Shown piece after piece: positions 51,532 through 60,828 of a stretch of 64,000 nt of DNA (position 1 is its first letter; every line of letters begins with the position of its first letter). The stretch is from the NCBI RefSeq assembly GCF_002899945.2, contig NZ_PPEG02000001.1:310001-374000 (forward strand), written 5' to 3'. This stretch comes from Chryseobacterium viscerum. GTDB taxonomy: Bacteria > Bacteroidota > Bacteroidia > Flavobacteriales > Weeksellaceae. A program made the translations under genes and the position numbers. Under the pieces are notes generated by a model. That model was not told the origin of the DNA, did no database searches, and saw only the letters and a list, made by a program, of their open reading frames with translations.

Positions 51532-52776
51532 ATGAATGACGAAGCAAAAAGAAAACAGCTCAGAAAATATAAAGCATTTGCCACAGGATTATTTGTCCTG
51601 ATGGCCATTATTTTCATCGTTACCACTATTGCACAGAAGTCTAACCCTTCTCATTGGATTGGCTATGTACGGGCTTTTGCCGAAGCCGCGATGGTAGGTG
51701 CGCTGGCTGACTGGTTTGCTGTAACCGCATTATTCCGCCATCCTCTCGGACTTCCGATACCTCATACCAACCTGATTGAAAACAGTAAACAGAGATTGGG
51801 AGACAATCTGGGCAGTTTTGTGGTGGGTAACTTTCTTTCTCCTCAGAATATACGGCCTTATATTCAAAAGCTTAAAGTTTCGAACTTTGTCGGAGAATGG
51901 CTGGGTAAAGAAAAGAGCCAGGAGATTTTGATTAAAAATCTTTCAGATATTGTTCTTGATATTCTTAATAAACTTGATGATTCTACGGTAAGCCAATTTA
52001 TCAGCAAAAAGGTTTCTGAAATGACGGATGATATTAAGCTTAATAAAGTCGTAGGAAACGGAATTGGCTATATTCTGGAAAAAAATGACCACCAGAGAAT
52101 CATCACCAACCTTTCCAAACAGATCAAAGAATACATCATTGAAAACGACGAAATGATCAAAGATCGTGTCAAGAAAGGCAGCTACACATTCATTCCTTCT
52201 TTTGTAGATAATAAGATTGCAGATAAAATTGCAGACGGACTTGCTGATTTTTTCAAAGAAGTAGAAGAAGATCCCCAACATGGAGTAAGAGATCTGATCA
52301 CTCAGAAAATCCATGAATTTGCTGTTGATCTGAAAGAAGATCCAAAGTGGGATAGCGAGTTTAAAACCATCAAAAACGGACTTCTCCGAAATGATAAGCT
52401 TGATGAATATTCTAATGACATCTGGGTTTCTATCAAAAAAACACTTATGAAAGAATTGCAGGAAGAGCATTCCGCATTGAAAAGCTATCTTTCTAAAAAT
52501 CTGAATGAGTTTGCACAAAACTTAAAGACCGACGAAAGTCTTCAGAACAAAATTGACCACTGGGTTCGGGTAACGGCTTATAAATACATTCTTAAAAACA
52601 CCCATCAGTTTGGGAACCTCATCAGTACTACCGTTGGGAATTGGCAGGGAAAAGAACTTAGCGAAAAAATGGAACTGGAAGTAGGAAAAGATCTCCAGTT
52701 TATCCGGGTAAACGGAACGCTGGTTGGAGGTCTGGTCGGACTGATCATCTACACCATATCCCATTTCTTTCTCTGA
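51532..52776 (+). CDS. DUF445 family membrane protein
   Basis: A 414-residue protein of the DUF445 family (YjiN-like in E. coli), whose function is unknown. An N-terminal membrane segment (about 14-33) is followed by the signature AFAEAAMVGALADWFAVTAL and FRHPLGLPIPHTNLI, a long helical middle with repeated amphipathic segments, and a C-terminal hydrophobic helix (GGLVGLIIYTISHFFL). It is divergent from msrB with a shared promoter region. Confidence 0.93.
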   Translation: MNDEAKRKQLRKYKAFATGLFVLMAIIFIVTTIAQKSNPSHWIGYVRAFAEAAMVGALADWFAVTALFRHPLGLPIPHTNLIENSKQRLGDNLGSFVVGNFLSPQNIRPYIQKLKVSNFVGEWLGKEKSQEILIKNLSDIVLDILNKLDDSTVSQFISKKVSEMTDDIKLNKVVGNGIGYILEKNDHQRIITNLSKQIKEYIIENDEMIKDRVKKGSYTFIPSFVDNKIADKIADGLADFFKEVEEDPQHGVRDLITQKIHEFAVDLKEDPKWDSEFKTIKNGLLRNDKLDEYSNDIWVSIKKTLMKELQEEHSALKSYLSKNLNEFAQNLKTDESLQNKIDHWVRVTAYKYILKNTHQFGNLISTTVGNWQGKELSEKMELEVGKDLQFIRVNGTLVGGLVGLIIYTISHFFL

Positions 52777-52804
52777 AAAAATTACAACTAATGATACCCC
52801 AACC

Positions 52805-53692
52805 ATGAAAAAACTTTTTACCGTATTCTTTTTCTTATCCCTCACATTTTTTCTCTGTCAAAAAGTTGAATTGAAGAAAGTAACAGATTCTTCGCAGATT
52901 TTCAAAGGAGAAATCGCAGGAGTTCCTATTACGATGCAGCTTCATTTCGCAGGAATTGCAGATTGCAGTCTCTACCAGTATTTTGTAGATGGATGGTATT
53001 ATTACGATAAATATCAGAAGAAAATTCCGCTAACGGGGGTTTATGATTATGGTAAACTCTCATTGTATAATTTTGGTGCTAAGCAGAAAATAAATTCCAA
53101 AATATTTAAAGAAAAGATCACGTCACCACAAACGGTAGAAAAAACAAATGAAACAGCACAGTTATTGGCTCCCAAAGAATATATTTCCTTTAATCAGCAA
53201 GAAGCTAAAGAAAATGCAATTCAGGGAAGTATTTATCTGGATAAAAAAACTCACCCCGCCAGACTTTTTACCGGTAATGATATGATTTACCGCTACAACA
53301 ATTATCTGATCTTACCTAATAATAAAAAAATCAATACATTCGACTTTATCAATCAATATGGAGGAAATGAACTGGTTTCCTATACATCGGAAGAAAATAG
53401 GAACCGGGTTTTGCTGTATTTTGAACATTCCTCGAATCTTAATGCGTGTGGAAGATGTGGAGCAAGTGAAGGCGAAAAAGGCTATCGGGTTCTTTACTTT
53501 ACAAAAGACTGGAATTATAAAAACTATGAGGAATTCCTGATAGAAAGTTGTCTGGAGAACGTCTATGACGTTACCAAAACGAAATCCAAAGACAGGCAAA
53601 CGATACGATATAAAATAGCTAAATCTGATACTACTCCCGCCCATACCCTTACCGTAGACCTTAAAAATGCATCAGTTGTAAAGTCAAAATAA
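52805..53692 (+). CDS. Secreted protein of unknown function
   Basis: A 295-residue protein with an N-terminal export signal (MKKLFTVFFFLSLTFFLCQ; whether the Cys is a lipidation site is unclear). I do not recognise a family. The mature part has GEIAGVPITMQLHF near the start, a YYYDKYQKKIPLTGVYDYG region typical of beta-rich exported proteins, and a Cys pair in NACGRCGASEG near residue 218. It starts 28 bp after DUF445 and may be in the same unit. A terminator follows. Confidence 0.72.
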   Translation: MKKLFTVFFFLSLTFFLCQKVELKKVTDSSQIFKGEIAGVPITMQLHFAGIADCSLYQYFVDGWYYYDKYQKKIPLTGVYDYGKLSLYNFGAKQKINSKIFKEKITSPQTVEKTNETAQLLAPKEYISFNQQEAKENAIQGSIYLDKKTHPARLFTGNDMIYRYNNYLILPNNKKINTFDFINQYGGNELVSYTSEENRNRVLLYFEHSSNLNACGRCGASEGEKGYRVLYFTKDWNYKNYEEFLIESCLENVYDVTKTKSKDRQTIRYKIAKSDTTPAHTLTVDLKNASVVKSK

Positions 53693-53693
53693 A

Positions 53694-53718
53694 AAAGAGA
53701 GCTATCTCAACTCTCTTT
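53694..53718. terminator. Terminator between convergent genes
   Basis: AAAGAGAG (53694-53701) and CTCTCTTT (53711-53718) form an 8-bp stem with a 9-base loop and A/T runs on both sides. It can serve the secreted-protein gene and pyrD. Confidence 0.72.
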
Positions 53719-53724
53719 ATATTT

Positions 53725-54762
53725 TTATCTCGGTAATCTGCTTGCTCTTTTCAGAAGTTCCTGATTGATCTCGTTGATCAGTTGGGGCCCTTCATAAATA
53801 AATCCTGTATAAAGCTGGATCAAACTGGCACCTGCCTCTAATTTCTCTATAGCATCTTTCGCAGAATGTATTCCTCCTACTCCAATGATTGGGAAAGCTC
53901 TGTTGCTTTTATCGGAAATATATTTGATCATTTTTGTACTTCTCTCACGGATAGGCTTTCCGCTTAGTCCGCCATTTCCTATTTGTTCTAAAACTTCCGG
54001 AGAAGTCTTCAAACCCTCTCTGTTGACGGAGGTATTGGAAACTACGATACCATCGATCTTTGTTTCTGCAATCAAATCAACAATTTCGTCCAGTTGATTG
54101 TTATTAAGATCCGGAGCAATTTTCAGTAATATAGGCTTCTTTACAGATTTTGACTGATTGATCTTCTTCACTTCCGTAATCAGCTCTCTCAGATATTCGA
54201 CATCTTCAAGTTTGGCGTGGCTTCCTACATTCGGGCAGCTTACATTCAGTACAAAGTAGTCTACATGAGGATGAAGTCCTTCAAAACAGTCCAGATAGTC
54301 CTGGGTATAATTTTCGGGGCTTGTATCTGTATTTTTTCCGATGTTTCCACCGATGATGATCTTTCCTTTGTTGGATTTCAGTTTTTCAATAGCTGCTTCA
54401 AGACCGTCATTGTTGAACCCCATTCTGTTGATAATTCCCCCGTCTTCTATTAAACGGAACAGCCTTTTTTTAGGATTTCCTGCCTGAGCTCTAGGCGTTA
54501 CGGTTCCAATTTCTACAAATCCAAAACCAAGATCACCCAATTCATTGAACAAAACTGCATTTTTATCAAAACCGGCAGCCAGTCCTACAGGGTTTTTAAA
54601 TTTCAATCCGAAAACTTCTCTTTCAAGACGTTTGTCTTCAATAGGTTTAGGGAAAAATAATTGGGTAAGAAATCCAAAATTCTTAAGCATCGAAAAAGTA
54701 AAGTGATGAACTTCTTCGGGATCAAATTTGAAAAGAATTGGACGAATGAGCGATTTGTACAT
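53725..54762 (-). CDS. pyrD: Quinone-dependent dihydroorotate dehydrogenase (class 2)
   Basis: PyrD oxidises dihydroorotate to orotate on the inner membrane, passing electrons from FMN to quinone. The 345-residue enzyme has the N-terminal amphipathic segment ([20 protein letters not shown]) typical of class 2, [13 protein letters not shown], the catalytic Ser in [12 protein letters not shown], and [13 protein letters not shown] and [12 protein letters not shown] for FMN binding. No class 1 features are present. It is a single gene. Confidence 0.96.
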   Translation of the reverse strand: MYKSLIRPILFKFDPEEVHHFTFSMLKNFGFLTQLFFPKPIEDKRLEREVFGLKFKNPVGLAAGFDKNAVLFNELGDLGFGFVEIGTVTPRAQAGNPKKRLFRLIEDGGIINRMGFNNDGLEAAIEKLKSNKGKIIIGGNIGKNTDTSPENYTQDYLDCFEGLHPHVDYFVLNVSCPNVGSHAKLEDVEYLRELITEVKKINQSKSVKKPILLKIAPDLNNNQLDEIVDLIAETKIDGIVVSNTSVNREGLKTSPEVLEQIGNGGLSGKPIRERSTKMIKYISDKSNRAFPIIGVGGIHSAKDAIEKLEAGASLIQLYTGFIYEGPQLINEINQELLKRASRLPR

Positions 54763-54954
54763 TGAAAAAAAGTTTTACAAAATTACTCATTTTAAAATTA
54801 ATCTTTGGTTATCCTGTGATATTTTATCAAAATGTCTTTTATATATAAAATCTAAAAGAGATCAATATCTCATAGGACGGGATATTTAGAAAAGTGTATA
54901 CCTTGTCAAGATTTTAAACCTTGACAAGATGTGCTAAGAGGTTTTTTATTTAAA

Positions 54955-55650
54955 TTAAGAATACGAACTCAAATCGAAATTTAAGATATTCCCTACCCTT
55001 TTGAACTCTTCATTTACTGTAGCATTCAGCGTTATTTTTTCGTTGGTAATGGGATGATTAAAGACCAATTGATGGGCGTGAAGCATCAGTTTGCTCATGT
55101 CAAAAGTCTCCAGCCACAGTTTATTCTGTTTATTACAACCATAAGGACGGCATCCCAAAATAGGGTGTAAGATATGTTTAAAATGCTTTCTCAGCTGATG
55201 CATTCTGCCCGTTTCCGGAATGGCTTCTACCAGACAGTACCGTGAAGTCTGATGTTTTCCAAAAGCTAAATCTATTTCCGAGGTCTGCAAACGGTGATAA
55301 TAAGTAATGGCATTTTGCTGGGTTCCATCCTCATTGACTAAATCATAATCAATTGTTTCCTCTTCTTTTGCCCAGCCCCTAAGAATGACTAAGTATTTTT
55401 TTTCAACTTGCCGTGTTGCAAATCGATCGTTCATTACTCTCAATGTATCTTTATCTAAAGTAAACAGCAAAACACCCGAAGTTTTCCGGTCTAAACGATG
55501 CGCAGGATAAACATACTGCCCGATCTGATCTCTTAATTCCTGAATAGCATAGGTATCGGCTTCTCCTGCATAATAAGATTTATGAACCAATAATCCACTG
55601 GGTTTATTAATGGCAATAAGATGTTCGTCGCGATAAAGAATTTCTAACAT
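54955..55650 (-). CDS. RluA family pseudouridine synthase (TruC-like)
   Basis: A 231-residue pseudouridine synthase. The catalytic Asp is in AHRLDRKTSGVLLF (about residues 51-64), and the C-terminal region HFKHILHPILGCRPYGCNK resembles TruC, which modifies U65 of tRNA; the exact RNA target is not certain. No S4 domain is present. An inverted repeat (54902-54910 and 54920-54928) lies just past the stop but lacks a T run, so it is a weak terminator candidate. Confidence 0.9.
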   Translation of the reverse strand: MLEILYRDEHLIAINKPSGLLVHKSYYAGEADTYAIQELRDQIGQYVYPAHRLDRKTSGVLLFTLDKDTLRVMNDRFATRQVEKKYLVILRGWAKEEETIDYDLVNEDGTQQNAITYYHRLQTSEIDLAFGKHQTSRYCLVEAIPETGRMHQLRKHFKHILHPILGCRPYGCNKQNKLWLETFDMSKLMLHAHQLVFNHPITNEKITLNATVNEEFKRVGNILNFDLSSYS

Positions 55651-55710
55651 GGGGCAAAAGTAGAAATTTTCAACCGATTTAGCCCTGATTGAGCGGTATG
55701 TTTGAGCTCT

Positions 55711-55755
55711 TTTCTGTTATTTTGCGGCGGCTTCGCCGCCGCAAAATAACAGAAA
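55711..55755. repeat. Perfect 21-bp GC-cored palindrome
   Basis: Arms 55711-55731 and 55735-55755 are exact complements with loop TTC. The core GCGGCGGC is the most GC-rich stretch in an AT-rich intergenic region. It is upstream of the minus-strand synthase gene and before a small plus-strand gene. Confidence 0.85.
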
Positions 55756-55858
55756 AAGCGAGCAGCGAAAGCAGGTTCCCGGCTCCTTAATAAGATGATC
55801 ATTAAACCTCAAATAAAATCTCTATATTGGTATAAAGTTTTACCATAATTTTAAAAAA

Positions 55859-56059
55859 ATGACAGACTATTTTGGCTTTTTTGTAAAATTGATCGTGATC
55901 GCTGTTGTTATAACGATCGCTACAATTCTTTTTGTCCCATTAAAAAAATACAGAATAGCAAAGATATTACTGTTTATTATTGCCGGTATTTTATTTATTA
56001 TTGGTGTGGGTGGATGCTTTTTGATGACCATCTCTAATGTAGGATCTTACAGGTATTAA
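55859..56059 (+). CDS. Small membrane protein of unknown function
   Basis: A 66-residue protein with two hydrophobic helices (about 9-27 and 33-56) joined by a basic loop (LKKYRIAK). The start MTDYFGFFVKL is plausible and the codon use fits. I do not recognise a family. It is 48 bp upstream of glyS but has no clear promoter of its own. It could be a small envelope protein; a chance ORF is possible but less likely given the regular helix pattern. Confidence 0.6.
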   Translation: MTDYFGFFVKLIVIAVVITIATILFVPLKKYRIAKILLFIIAGILFIIGVGGCFLMTISNVGSYRY

Positions 56060-56080
56060 TATTTTCCCAATAAAAAACAT

Positions 56081-56088
56081 TATTTTTG
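56081..56088 (+). promoter_or_regulatory. -7 box of glyS
   Basis: TATTTTTG matches TAnnTTTG and lies 19 bases before the glyS ATG. The -33 TTG is not clear. Confidence 0.5.
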
Positions 56089-56107
56089 CATATCAGACGT
56101 AAAAATT

Positions 56108-57649
56108 ATGGCAAAGCAAGAAGATGTTTTCAAGAAAGTGATTTCTCACGCTAAAGAATATGGTTTTATTTTCCCATCGAGTGAGATCTATGATGGTTTA
56201 TCCGCTGTTTATGATTATGGACAGAACGGGGCCGAACTTAAAAATAATATCAAACAATACTGGTGGAAAGCTATGGTACAGCTTAACGAGAATATTGTGG
56301 GTATTGATTCGGCGATCCTTATGCACCCTACAACATGGAAGGCATCGGGCCACGTAGACGCTTTCAACGATCCATTGATTGACAATAAAGATTCTAAGAA
56401 ACGTTTCAGAGCAGACGTTTTGGTGGAAGACTACTGTGCTAAAATTGAAGATAAAGAGAATAAAGAAATCGAAAAAGCTGCGAAAAGATTCGGTGAGGCT
56501 TTCGATAAAGATCAGTTTGTTGCAACGAATCCAAAAATTTTGGAATACAGAGCAAAAAGAGAAGCTATTCTTTCAAGACTGGCAAAATCTCTGGAAAATG
56601 AAGATCTTGCTGATGTAAAAGCATTGATTGAAGAGCTTGAAATTGCAGACCCTGATACAGGTTCTAGAAACTGGACGGAAGTAAGACAATTCAACCTGAT
56701 GTTCGGAACAAAACTGGGAGCTTCTGCAGACTCTGCAATGGATCTTTATTTAAGACCTGAAACAGCACAAGGTATCTTTGTGAACTTCTTGAATGTACAG
56801 AAAACTTCACGTCATAAACTTCCTTTCGGTATCGCACAGATCGGTAAGGCCTTCAGAAATGAAATTGTTGCAAGACAGTTTATCTTCAGAATGCGTGAAT
56901 TCGAACAGATGGAAATGCAGTTCTTCGTAGCTCCGGGAACGGAACTGGAATTCTACGAGAAGTGGAAACAAAAGCGTCTGAACTGGCACTTAGCTCTAGG
57001 TTTAGGAAACGACAACTACAGATTCCATGACCATGAAAAATTGGCTCACTATGCGAATGCTGCTGCTGATATTGAGTTTAACTTCCCATTCGGATTTAAG
57101 GAACTGGAAGGTATCCACTCAAGAACGGATTTCGATTTAAAAGCGCATGAAGAATTCTCTGGAAGAAAGCTTCAGTTCTTCGATCCTGAAAGAAATGAAA
57201 ACTATGTTCCTTATGTAGTGGAAACTTCTGTAGGGTTAGACCGATTATTCCTTTCAATTTTCTCACATTGTCTAAGAGATGAAGTATTGGAAGATGGTTC
57301 TGAGAGAACTGTTTTATCTTTACCTCCAGCGATTGCTCCAATCAAAGCAGCTATTCTTCCATTGATGAAGAAAGATGGTTTGGCAGAGTATGCAGAGACC
57401 ATCTTCAACGATCTGAAATATGATTTCAACCTATTCTACGAAGAAAAAGATGCGATCGGAAAACGTTACAGAAGACAGGATGCCATCGGTACTCCTTACT
57501 GTATCACTGTAGACCACGACTCTCTTGTAGATCATACAGTAACCATCAGAGACAGAGACACGATGCAGCAGGAAAGAGTTCCTGTTTCAGAGTTGAGAAG
57601 AATCATTGATGAGAAAACCAACTTCAGAAATTTACTTTCTAAATTATAA
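56108..57649 (+). CDS. glyS: Glycine--tRNA ligase (dimeric type)
   Basis: Class II glycyl-tRNA synthetase of the single-chain dimeric type. The 513-residue enzyme has the N-terminal catalytic part, motif 2 region IAQIGKAFRNEI (about 238-249), RPETAQGIF before it, and motif 3 VETSVGLDRLFL, then an anticodon-binding domain with the YRRQDAIGTPYCITVD segment. Length and motifs are complete. It is a single gene with its own -7 box and terminator. Confidence 0.97.
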   Translation: MAKQEDVFKKVISHAKEYGFIFPSSEIYDGLSAVYDYGQNGAELKNNIKQYWWKAMVQLNENIVGIDSAILMHPTTWKASGHVDAFNDPLIDNKDSKKRFRADVLVEDYCAKIEDKENKEIEKAAKRFGEAFDKDQFVATNPKILEYRAKREAILSRLAKSLENEDLADVKALIEELEIADPDTGSRNWTEVRQFNLMFGTKLGASADSAMDLYLRPETAQGIFVNFLNVQKTSRHKLPFGIAQIGKAFRNEIVARQFIFRMREFEQMEMQFFVAPGTELEFYEKWKQKRLNWHLALGLGNDNYRFHDHEKLAHYANAAADIEFNFPFGFKELEGIHSRTDFDLKAHEEFSGRKLQFFDPERNENYVPYVVETSVGLDRLFLSIFSHCLRDEVLEDGSERTVLSLPPAIAPIKAAILPLMKKDGLAEYAETIFNDLKYDFNLFYEEKDAIGKRYRRQDAIGTPYCITVDHDSLVDHTVTIRDRDTMQQERVPVSELRRIIDEKTNFRNLLSKL

Positions 57650-57652
57650 TTT

Positions 57653-57676
57653 AAAAGCCCTGTTCGCAGGGCTTTT
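57653..57676 (+). terminator. Terminator after glyS
   Basis: AAAAGCCCTG and CAGGGCTTTT form a 10-bp stem with a TTCG loop, followed by T, 3 bp past the stop codon. Confidence 0.88.
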
Positions 57677-57731
57677 TTATTTTTATCAACATATGGGTTA
57701 ATTTATTATTTTTATCCCTCAAATTTCAACC

Positions 57732-59261
57732 ATGAAAAAAATAACACTCATAATGTTTGGAGTGATCCAGACATTGGCATTTGCCCAAACCCAGGATTTG
57801 ACGACACTAGCTGCCGGGGACCATGTGGGAATGAATGCTCTATTCGATGATAAAGACAATCTTTACGGTTACGTTTCTCTATATTCTTATGGAAAATCCG
57901 GTGATAAGACCAAAAAATTTGAATACGTTGTATTAGACAAAAACCTCAACCCTGTTGCCAACAAAGAGTTTGAAGGAGATATCACCGCAGCATCGTACGT
58001 AGGATATGTTGATTTTAAAGGACAGATTATCTTAAAACCTTCCATGATGGATTATTCTCTGGTAAAAAGCAGAGAAATATTTACTCCGGTTTCTATGGTG
58101 ATCGATCCAAAAACCAATTCTATTACCAGAAAAATATATTATGACTATCTGGAAAATGGGACGTTCAAAGAGATCAATGAACCTAAGAGCTGGAAAGAAC
58201 AGCGGAAGGAAAACCGTGATGAGAAAAAAGACAAAGGTTACAACTACGTTTCTGCTGTAGGAGAACTGAAAGAAGGAGGTTATTTTGCTGTTGAATACAA
58301 AGATTATGGAAAGTATGAGAACAGTAACAGCCTTATAAAGTTTGATCCAAACAAAAAGGAAGTCTGGAGATACAAATACAATACAGACGGAAGCAAGAAA
58401 ATTTATACTACCTTATCTGTTTTGGAAAGAGATGAAAACTATATGTACTGCATCATGAAAAAAGTCAATGAGAAGCAGAAAACATTCAGTCTCCTGGTTC
58501 TTGATATGAAAACAGGAAAAGAAACTTCCAATAAGCCCGTTACCGGATTATCAGATGAGACCATAGACAATATTGAATCCTTCTACTCTAATTACAGAAA
58601 GATTGATAATGATAAAACCTTTGATGATAAAGTAGTTCTATTGGGAAGAAACTATGATGATTCTGAATCAGTAGGATTTGCTAGAATGATGGTTAATAAA
58701 TCTAATTTTTCAGTAGATATCAAAGCGATTAATTATGAACCTAATATCTCTACCTTTCTTCCAAAACTCAATAGAAATGGGATGGTGGAAAGCGGCTATA
58801 TGCTTCAGACTAAGGACATGTATTTTATGAATGACGGAAGTGTAGGGATTCTATCTGAAAAATATAAACCGGCAGGCCAATATTCGGCTCCTAAAACCAC
58901 TGATCTTGTGTATATCTACACCGATAAAGATTTCAAAGTAAAAAATGTTCAGGTTTTTGAAAAGGAAAAATCAAAATGGGTAAACAGTGATTATTTGTTT
59001 TCACAATACCTCAACGGAGGAAAAGATGTGGTATTTTTCTATCGTGACTATCAGAAAGATGAAGTGACGAAGCAAAAAAGATGGAATTTATTCATCAATA
59101 CCATTATTGATGGGAAATTCAAACAGGAAATTGTTCCTATTTCTGAAAAAGACAATTATACAGTAACACCTTACGTAGGAAAAGAAGGCTATATCCTGCT
59201 TCGTGAGTATAATGAGAAAGAAAAATTTAATAAAATCCGTTTGGAGAAATTAAATTACTAA
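57732..59261 (+). CDS. Secreted protein of unknown function
   Basis: A 509-residue protein with a signal peptide (MKKITLIMFGVIQTLAFAQ). The mature part is beta-rich with repeated strands such as LYGYVSLYSYGKSG, YVGYVDFKGQIILK and VYIYTDKDFKVKNVQVF, compatible with a propeller-type fold. I recognise no family and no catalytic motif. No type IX sorting domain is visible. It is single, with a terminator at 59266. Confidence 0.75.
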   Translation: MKKITLIMFGVIQTLAFAQTQDLTTLAAGDHVGMNALFDDKDNLYGYVSLYSYGKSGDKTKKFEYVVLDKNLNPVANKEFEGDITAASYVGYVDFKGQIILKPSMMDYSLVKSREIFTPVSMVIDPKTNSITRKIYYDYLENGTFKEINEPKSWKEQRKENRDEKKDKGYNYVSAVGELKEGGYFAVEYKDYGKYENSNSLIKFDPNKKEVWRYKYNTDGSKKIYTTLSVLERDENYMYCIMKKVNEKQKTFSLLVLDMKTGKETSNKPVTGLSDETIDNIESFYSNYRKIDNDKTFDDKVVLLGRNYDDSESVGFARMMVNKSNFSVDIKAINYEPNISTFLPKLNRNGMVESGYMLQTKDMYFMNDGSVGILSEKYKPAGQYSAPKTTDLVYIYTDKDFKVKNVQVFEKEKSKWVNSDYLFSQYLNGGKDVVFFYRDYQKDEVTKQKRWNLFINTIIDGKFKQEIVPISEKDNYTVTPYVGKEGYILLREYNEKEKFNKIRLEKLNY

Positions 59262-59265
59262 TACA

Positions 59266-59313
59266 AAAGAGGCTGTCTCAAAAGTCAAATAATTTGGCTT
59301 TTGAGACAACCTC
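59266..59313. terminator. Long hairpin terminator
   Basis: Arms of about 23 bases surround a short TAA loop; the pairing has one G-T wobble and one mismatch on the plus strand. A-rich and T-rich flanks on both sides would allow use by the secreted-protein gene and the convergent M48 gene. Confidence 0.75.
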
Positions 59314-59323
59314 TTTCTTTTAT

Positions 59324-59387
59324 GTTTTGGCTAAAGCCATTGGAATTTTTTGTTATTTTAAACGGGCTAAAGCCCTTTCCTATTGAT
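59324..59387. repeat. Two-hairpin dispersed repeat, copy B
   Basis: Reverse-oriented copy of the element at 41061-41126. TTGGCTAAAGCCAT-type and AACGGGCTAAAGCCCTTT palindromes and the outer CCTATTGAT are conserved, while the AT-rich linker differs. It lies between the convergent secreted-protein and M48 genes. Confidence 0.8.
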
Positions 59388-59400
59388 CCTTTAATGATAA

Positions 59401-60738
59401 TCAGTTTATTTTCGCTATCGTTTCATTCGTCTGATAAAAGTCTGCAATATTCTTTATTTCATCCAAACTCAGGTTCCACATAAAATTCAGAAACTGCTGA
59501 TAACTTTCACTTTGATTTTTGGATTCTATCCTATCCAGATATCGGTTCAGGTTGTAGTTTTTTCTCGCTTCATATATTTTGGAAAAACATCTTCCTAACC
59601 AGCTTTTATAATATTTTTCTTCCTCTTCATCCTGTAAAAACTGCATGGCGGTATAAATTCCCAGTCCATAATCTTCTGAGTGGAAATAGTTGGGTAAAAT
59701 CTCCATTCTTGCTGCTTTCTTTAATGATACAAACAGATCTGAGGGTTTATCCGGAGCAATGGGAGTTTTAAGTTCTGCAAACGTTTTCTTAAGCATCTCA
59801 ATTCTTCTGGACACTTCAGGATGAGAAGCCAGAGAATCTTTATTCAGCTTTTCTTTGTAGAAATTATAATTGTACAGTGAAAAATCCTCCTTCTTCATCC
59901 ACTTTTCATTGAAAGCCTGTTTGGGAAGGTTAAAAAGTTTTTTATACGTATCTACCTTCAATTCTCTGGGTGAAATCGTATCAAAATCCTGTAACCTCTG
60001 AAGAGCATTCACAAATTCTGCTTTCTTAAAATCGCTGTTTTTAAAAATAACATAGCCCAAAGAATCTGCCTGCATTTCACTCTGTCTTCTTTCCACGCTT
60101 TTTTTATACACGGTATTTTTTAAAATATCAAAAGCTTTCTGATTCTGGCTCTGACTTTGGCTCGTTGTGGTTGATTTTATATTCTCAACCAGTACTTTAT
60201 CCAGCTTGTCCTGTTCTATAATTTTTAAAAAGGTTTTCAGGGAATGTTCTTCCATTTTATGTCCCAGCTCATGAGAAATCACGGCAGCAATCTGCTCCTC
60301 ATTGTTGAGCCAGCTGTAAAGCCCCATATTGATTACAAAAGTTCCGTCAGCAAGACAATAAGCATTGGGAGTATTGTCTTTTGCAATCAGAATTTTCAGA
60401 TCCTGAGGGATTTTAGGATTATTCTTTTTAAGACGTTGAATCATAGAGTGTATACTGGTTTCAAATTCAGATTTAAAGATAAAATCCTTATTTTTCACCT
60501 GCTTTTCAAAATCAGTTCCAAATTCTTTGTAAATTTTGGAGAGTTGAGAACCTGTTTTTCCTGAATACTGGGACCTTAATTTCTTTACAGTCGCTTCATT
60601 ATTCGCCTCAAAATTATTTAAAAAAGCTTTTCTCTGTATGTAATCTGCAGTATCTATTGGTTTATAAATCTGAGACATTCCCATTATAGAAAATAGGAAG
60701 CAGCCCAATACAATTAGTTTTCTGGTCATAGTTTTCAT
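59401..60738 (-). CDS. Secreted M48 family metalloprotease
   Basis: A zinc metalloprotease of the M48 (Ste24/HtpX-like) group. From ATG 60738 the product is 445 residues with an N-terminal signal peptide (LIVLGCFLFSIMGMSQ). The zinc site is ISHELGHKMEEH (HELGH at 156-160), and a third ligand Glu is probably in RRQSEMQADSLGY. No C-terminal TPR array is seen. A longer reading from TTG 60750 exists, but ATG fits better. The substrate is unknown; related proteins work in the periplasm on envelope proteins. Confidence 0.85.
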   Translation of the reverse strand: MKTMTRKLIVLGCFLFSIMGMSQIYKPIDTADYIQRKAFLNNFEANNEATVKKLRSQYSGKTGSQLSKIYKEFGTDFEKQVKNKDFIFKSEFETSIHSMIQRLKKNNPKIPQDLKILIAKDNTPNAYCLADGTFVINMGLYSWLNNEEQIAAVISHELGHKMEEHSLKTFLKIIEQDKLDKVLVENIKSTTTSQSQSQNQKAFDILKNTVYKKSVERRQSEMQADSLGYVIFKNSDFKKAEFVNALQRLQDFDTISPRELKVDTYKKLFNLPKQAFNEKWMKKEDFSLYNYNFYKEKLNKDSLASHPEVSRRIEMLKKTFAELKTPIAPDKPSDLFVSLKKAARMEILPNYFHSEDYGLGIYTAMQFLQDEEEEKYYKSWLGRCFSKIYEARKNYNLNRYLDRIESKNQSESYQQFLNFMWNLSLDEIKNIADFYQTNETIAKIN

Positions 60739-60798
60739 CAATAAGAACAAAAATAACGTATTTGATGATTCATTTTAATTTTTATAGCCAAATTATTC

Positions 60799-60806
60799 TA
60801 AATTTG
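60799..60806 (+). promoter_or_regulatory. -7 box of the serine hydrolase gene
   Basis: TAAATTTG matches TAnnTTTG, 22 bases before the ATG at 60829. No clear -33 TTG is seen. Confidence 0.45.
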
Positions 60807-60828
60807 TTAGAGACCCATTCATGAAAAA

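Noticed and set aside
51943..52518. 191-codon open frame on the minus strand
   Set aside because: It is antisense to the DUF445 gene and its Phe/Ile-rich translation is what AT-rich antisense frames give.
54902..54928. Inverted repeat CTTGTCAAG...CTTGACAAG as terminator of the pseudouridine synthase gene
   Set aside because: The stem is good but there is no T run on the minus strand, so it is not listed as a terminator.
60739..60750. TTG start at 60750 for the M48 protease
   Set aside because: The ATG at 60738 gives a normal signal peptide and is preferred.
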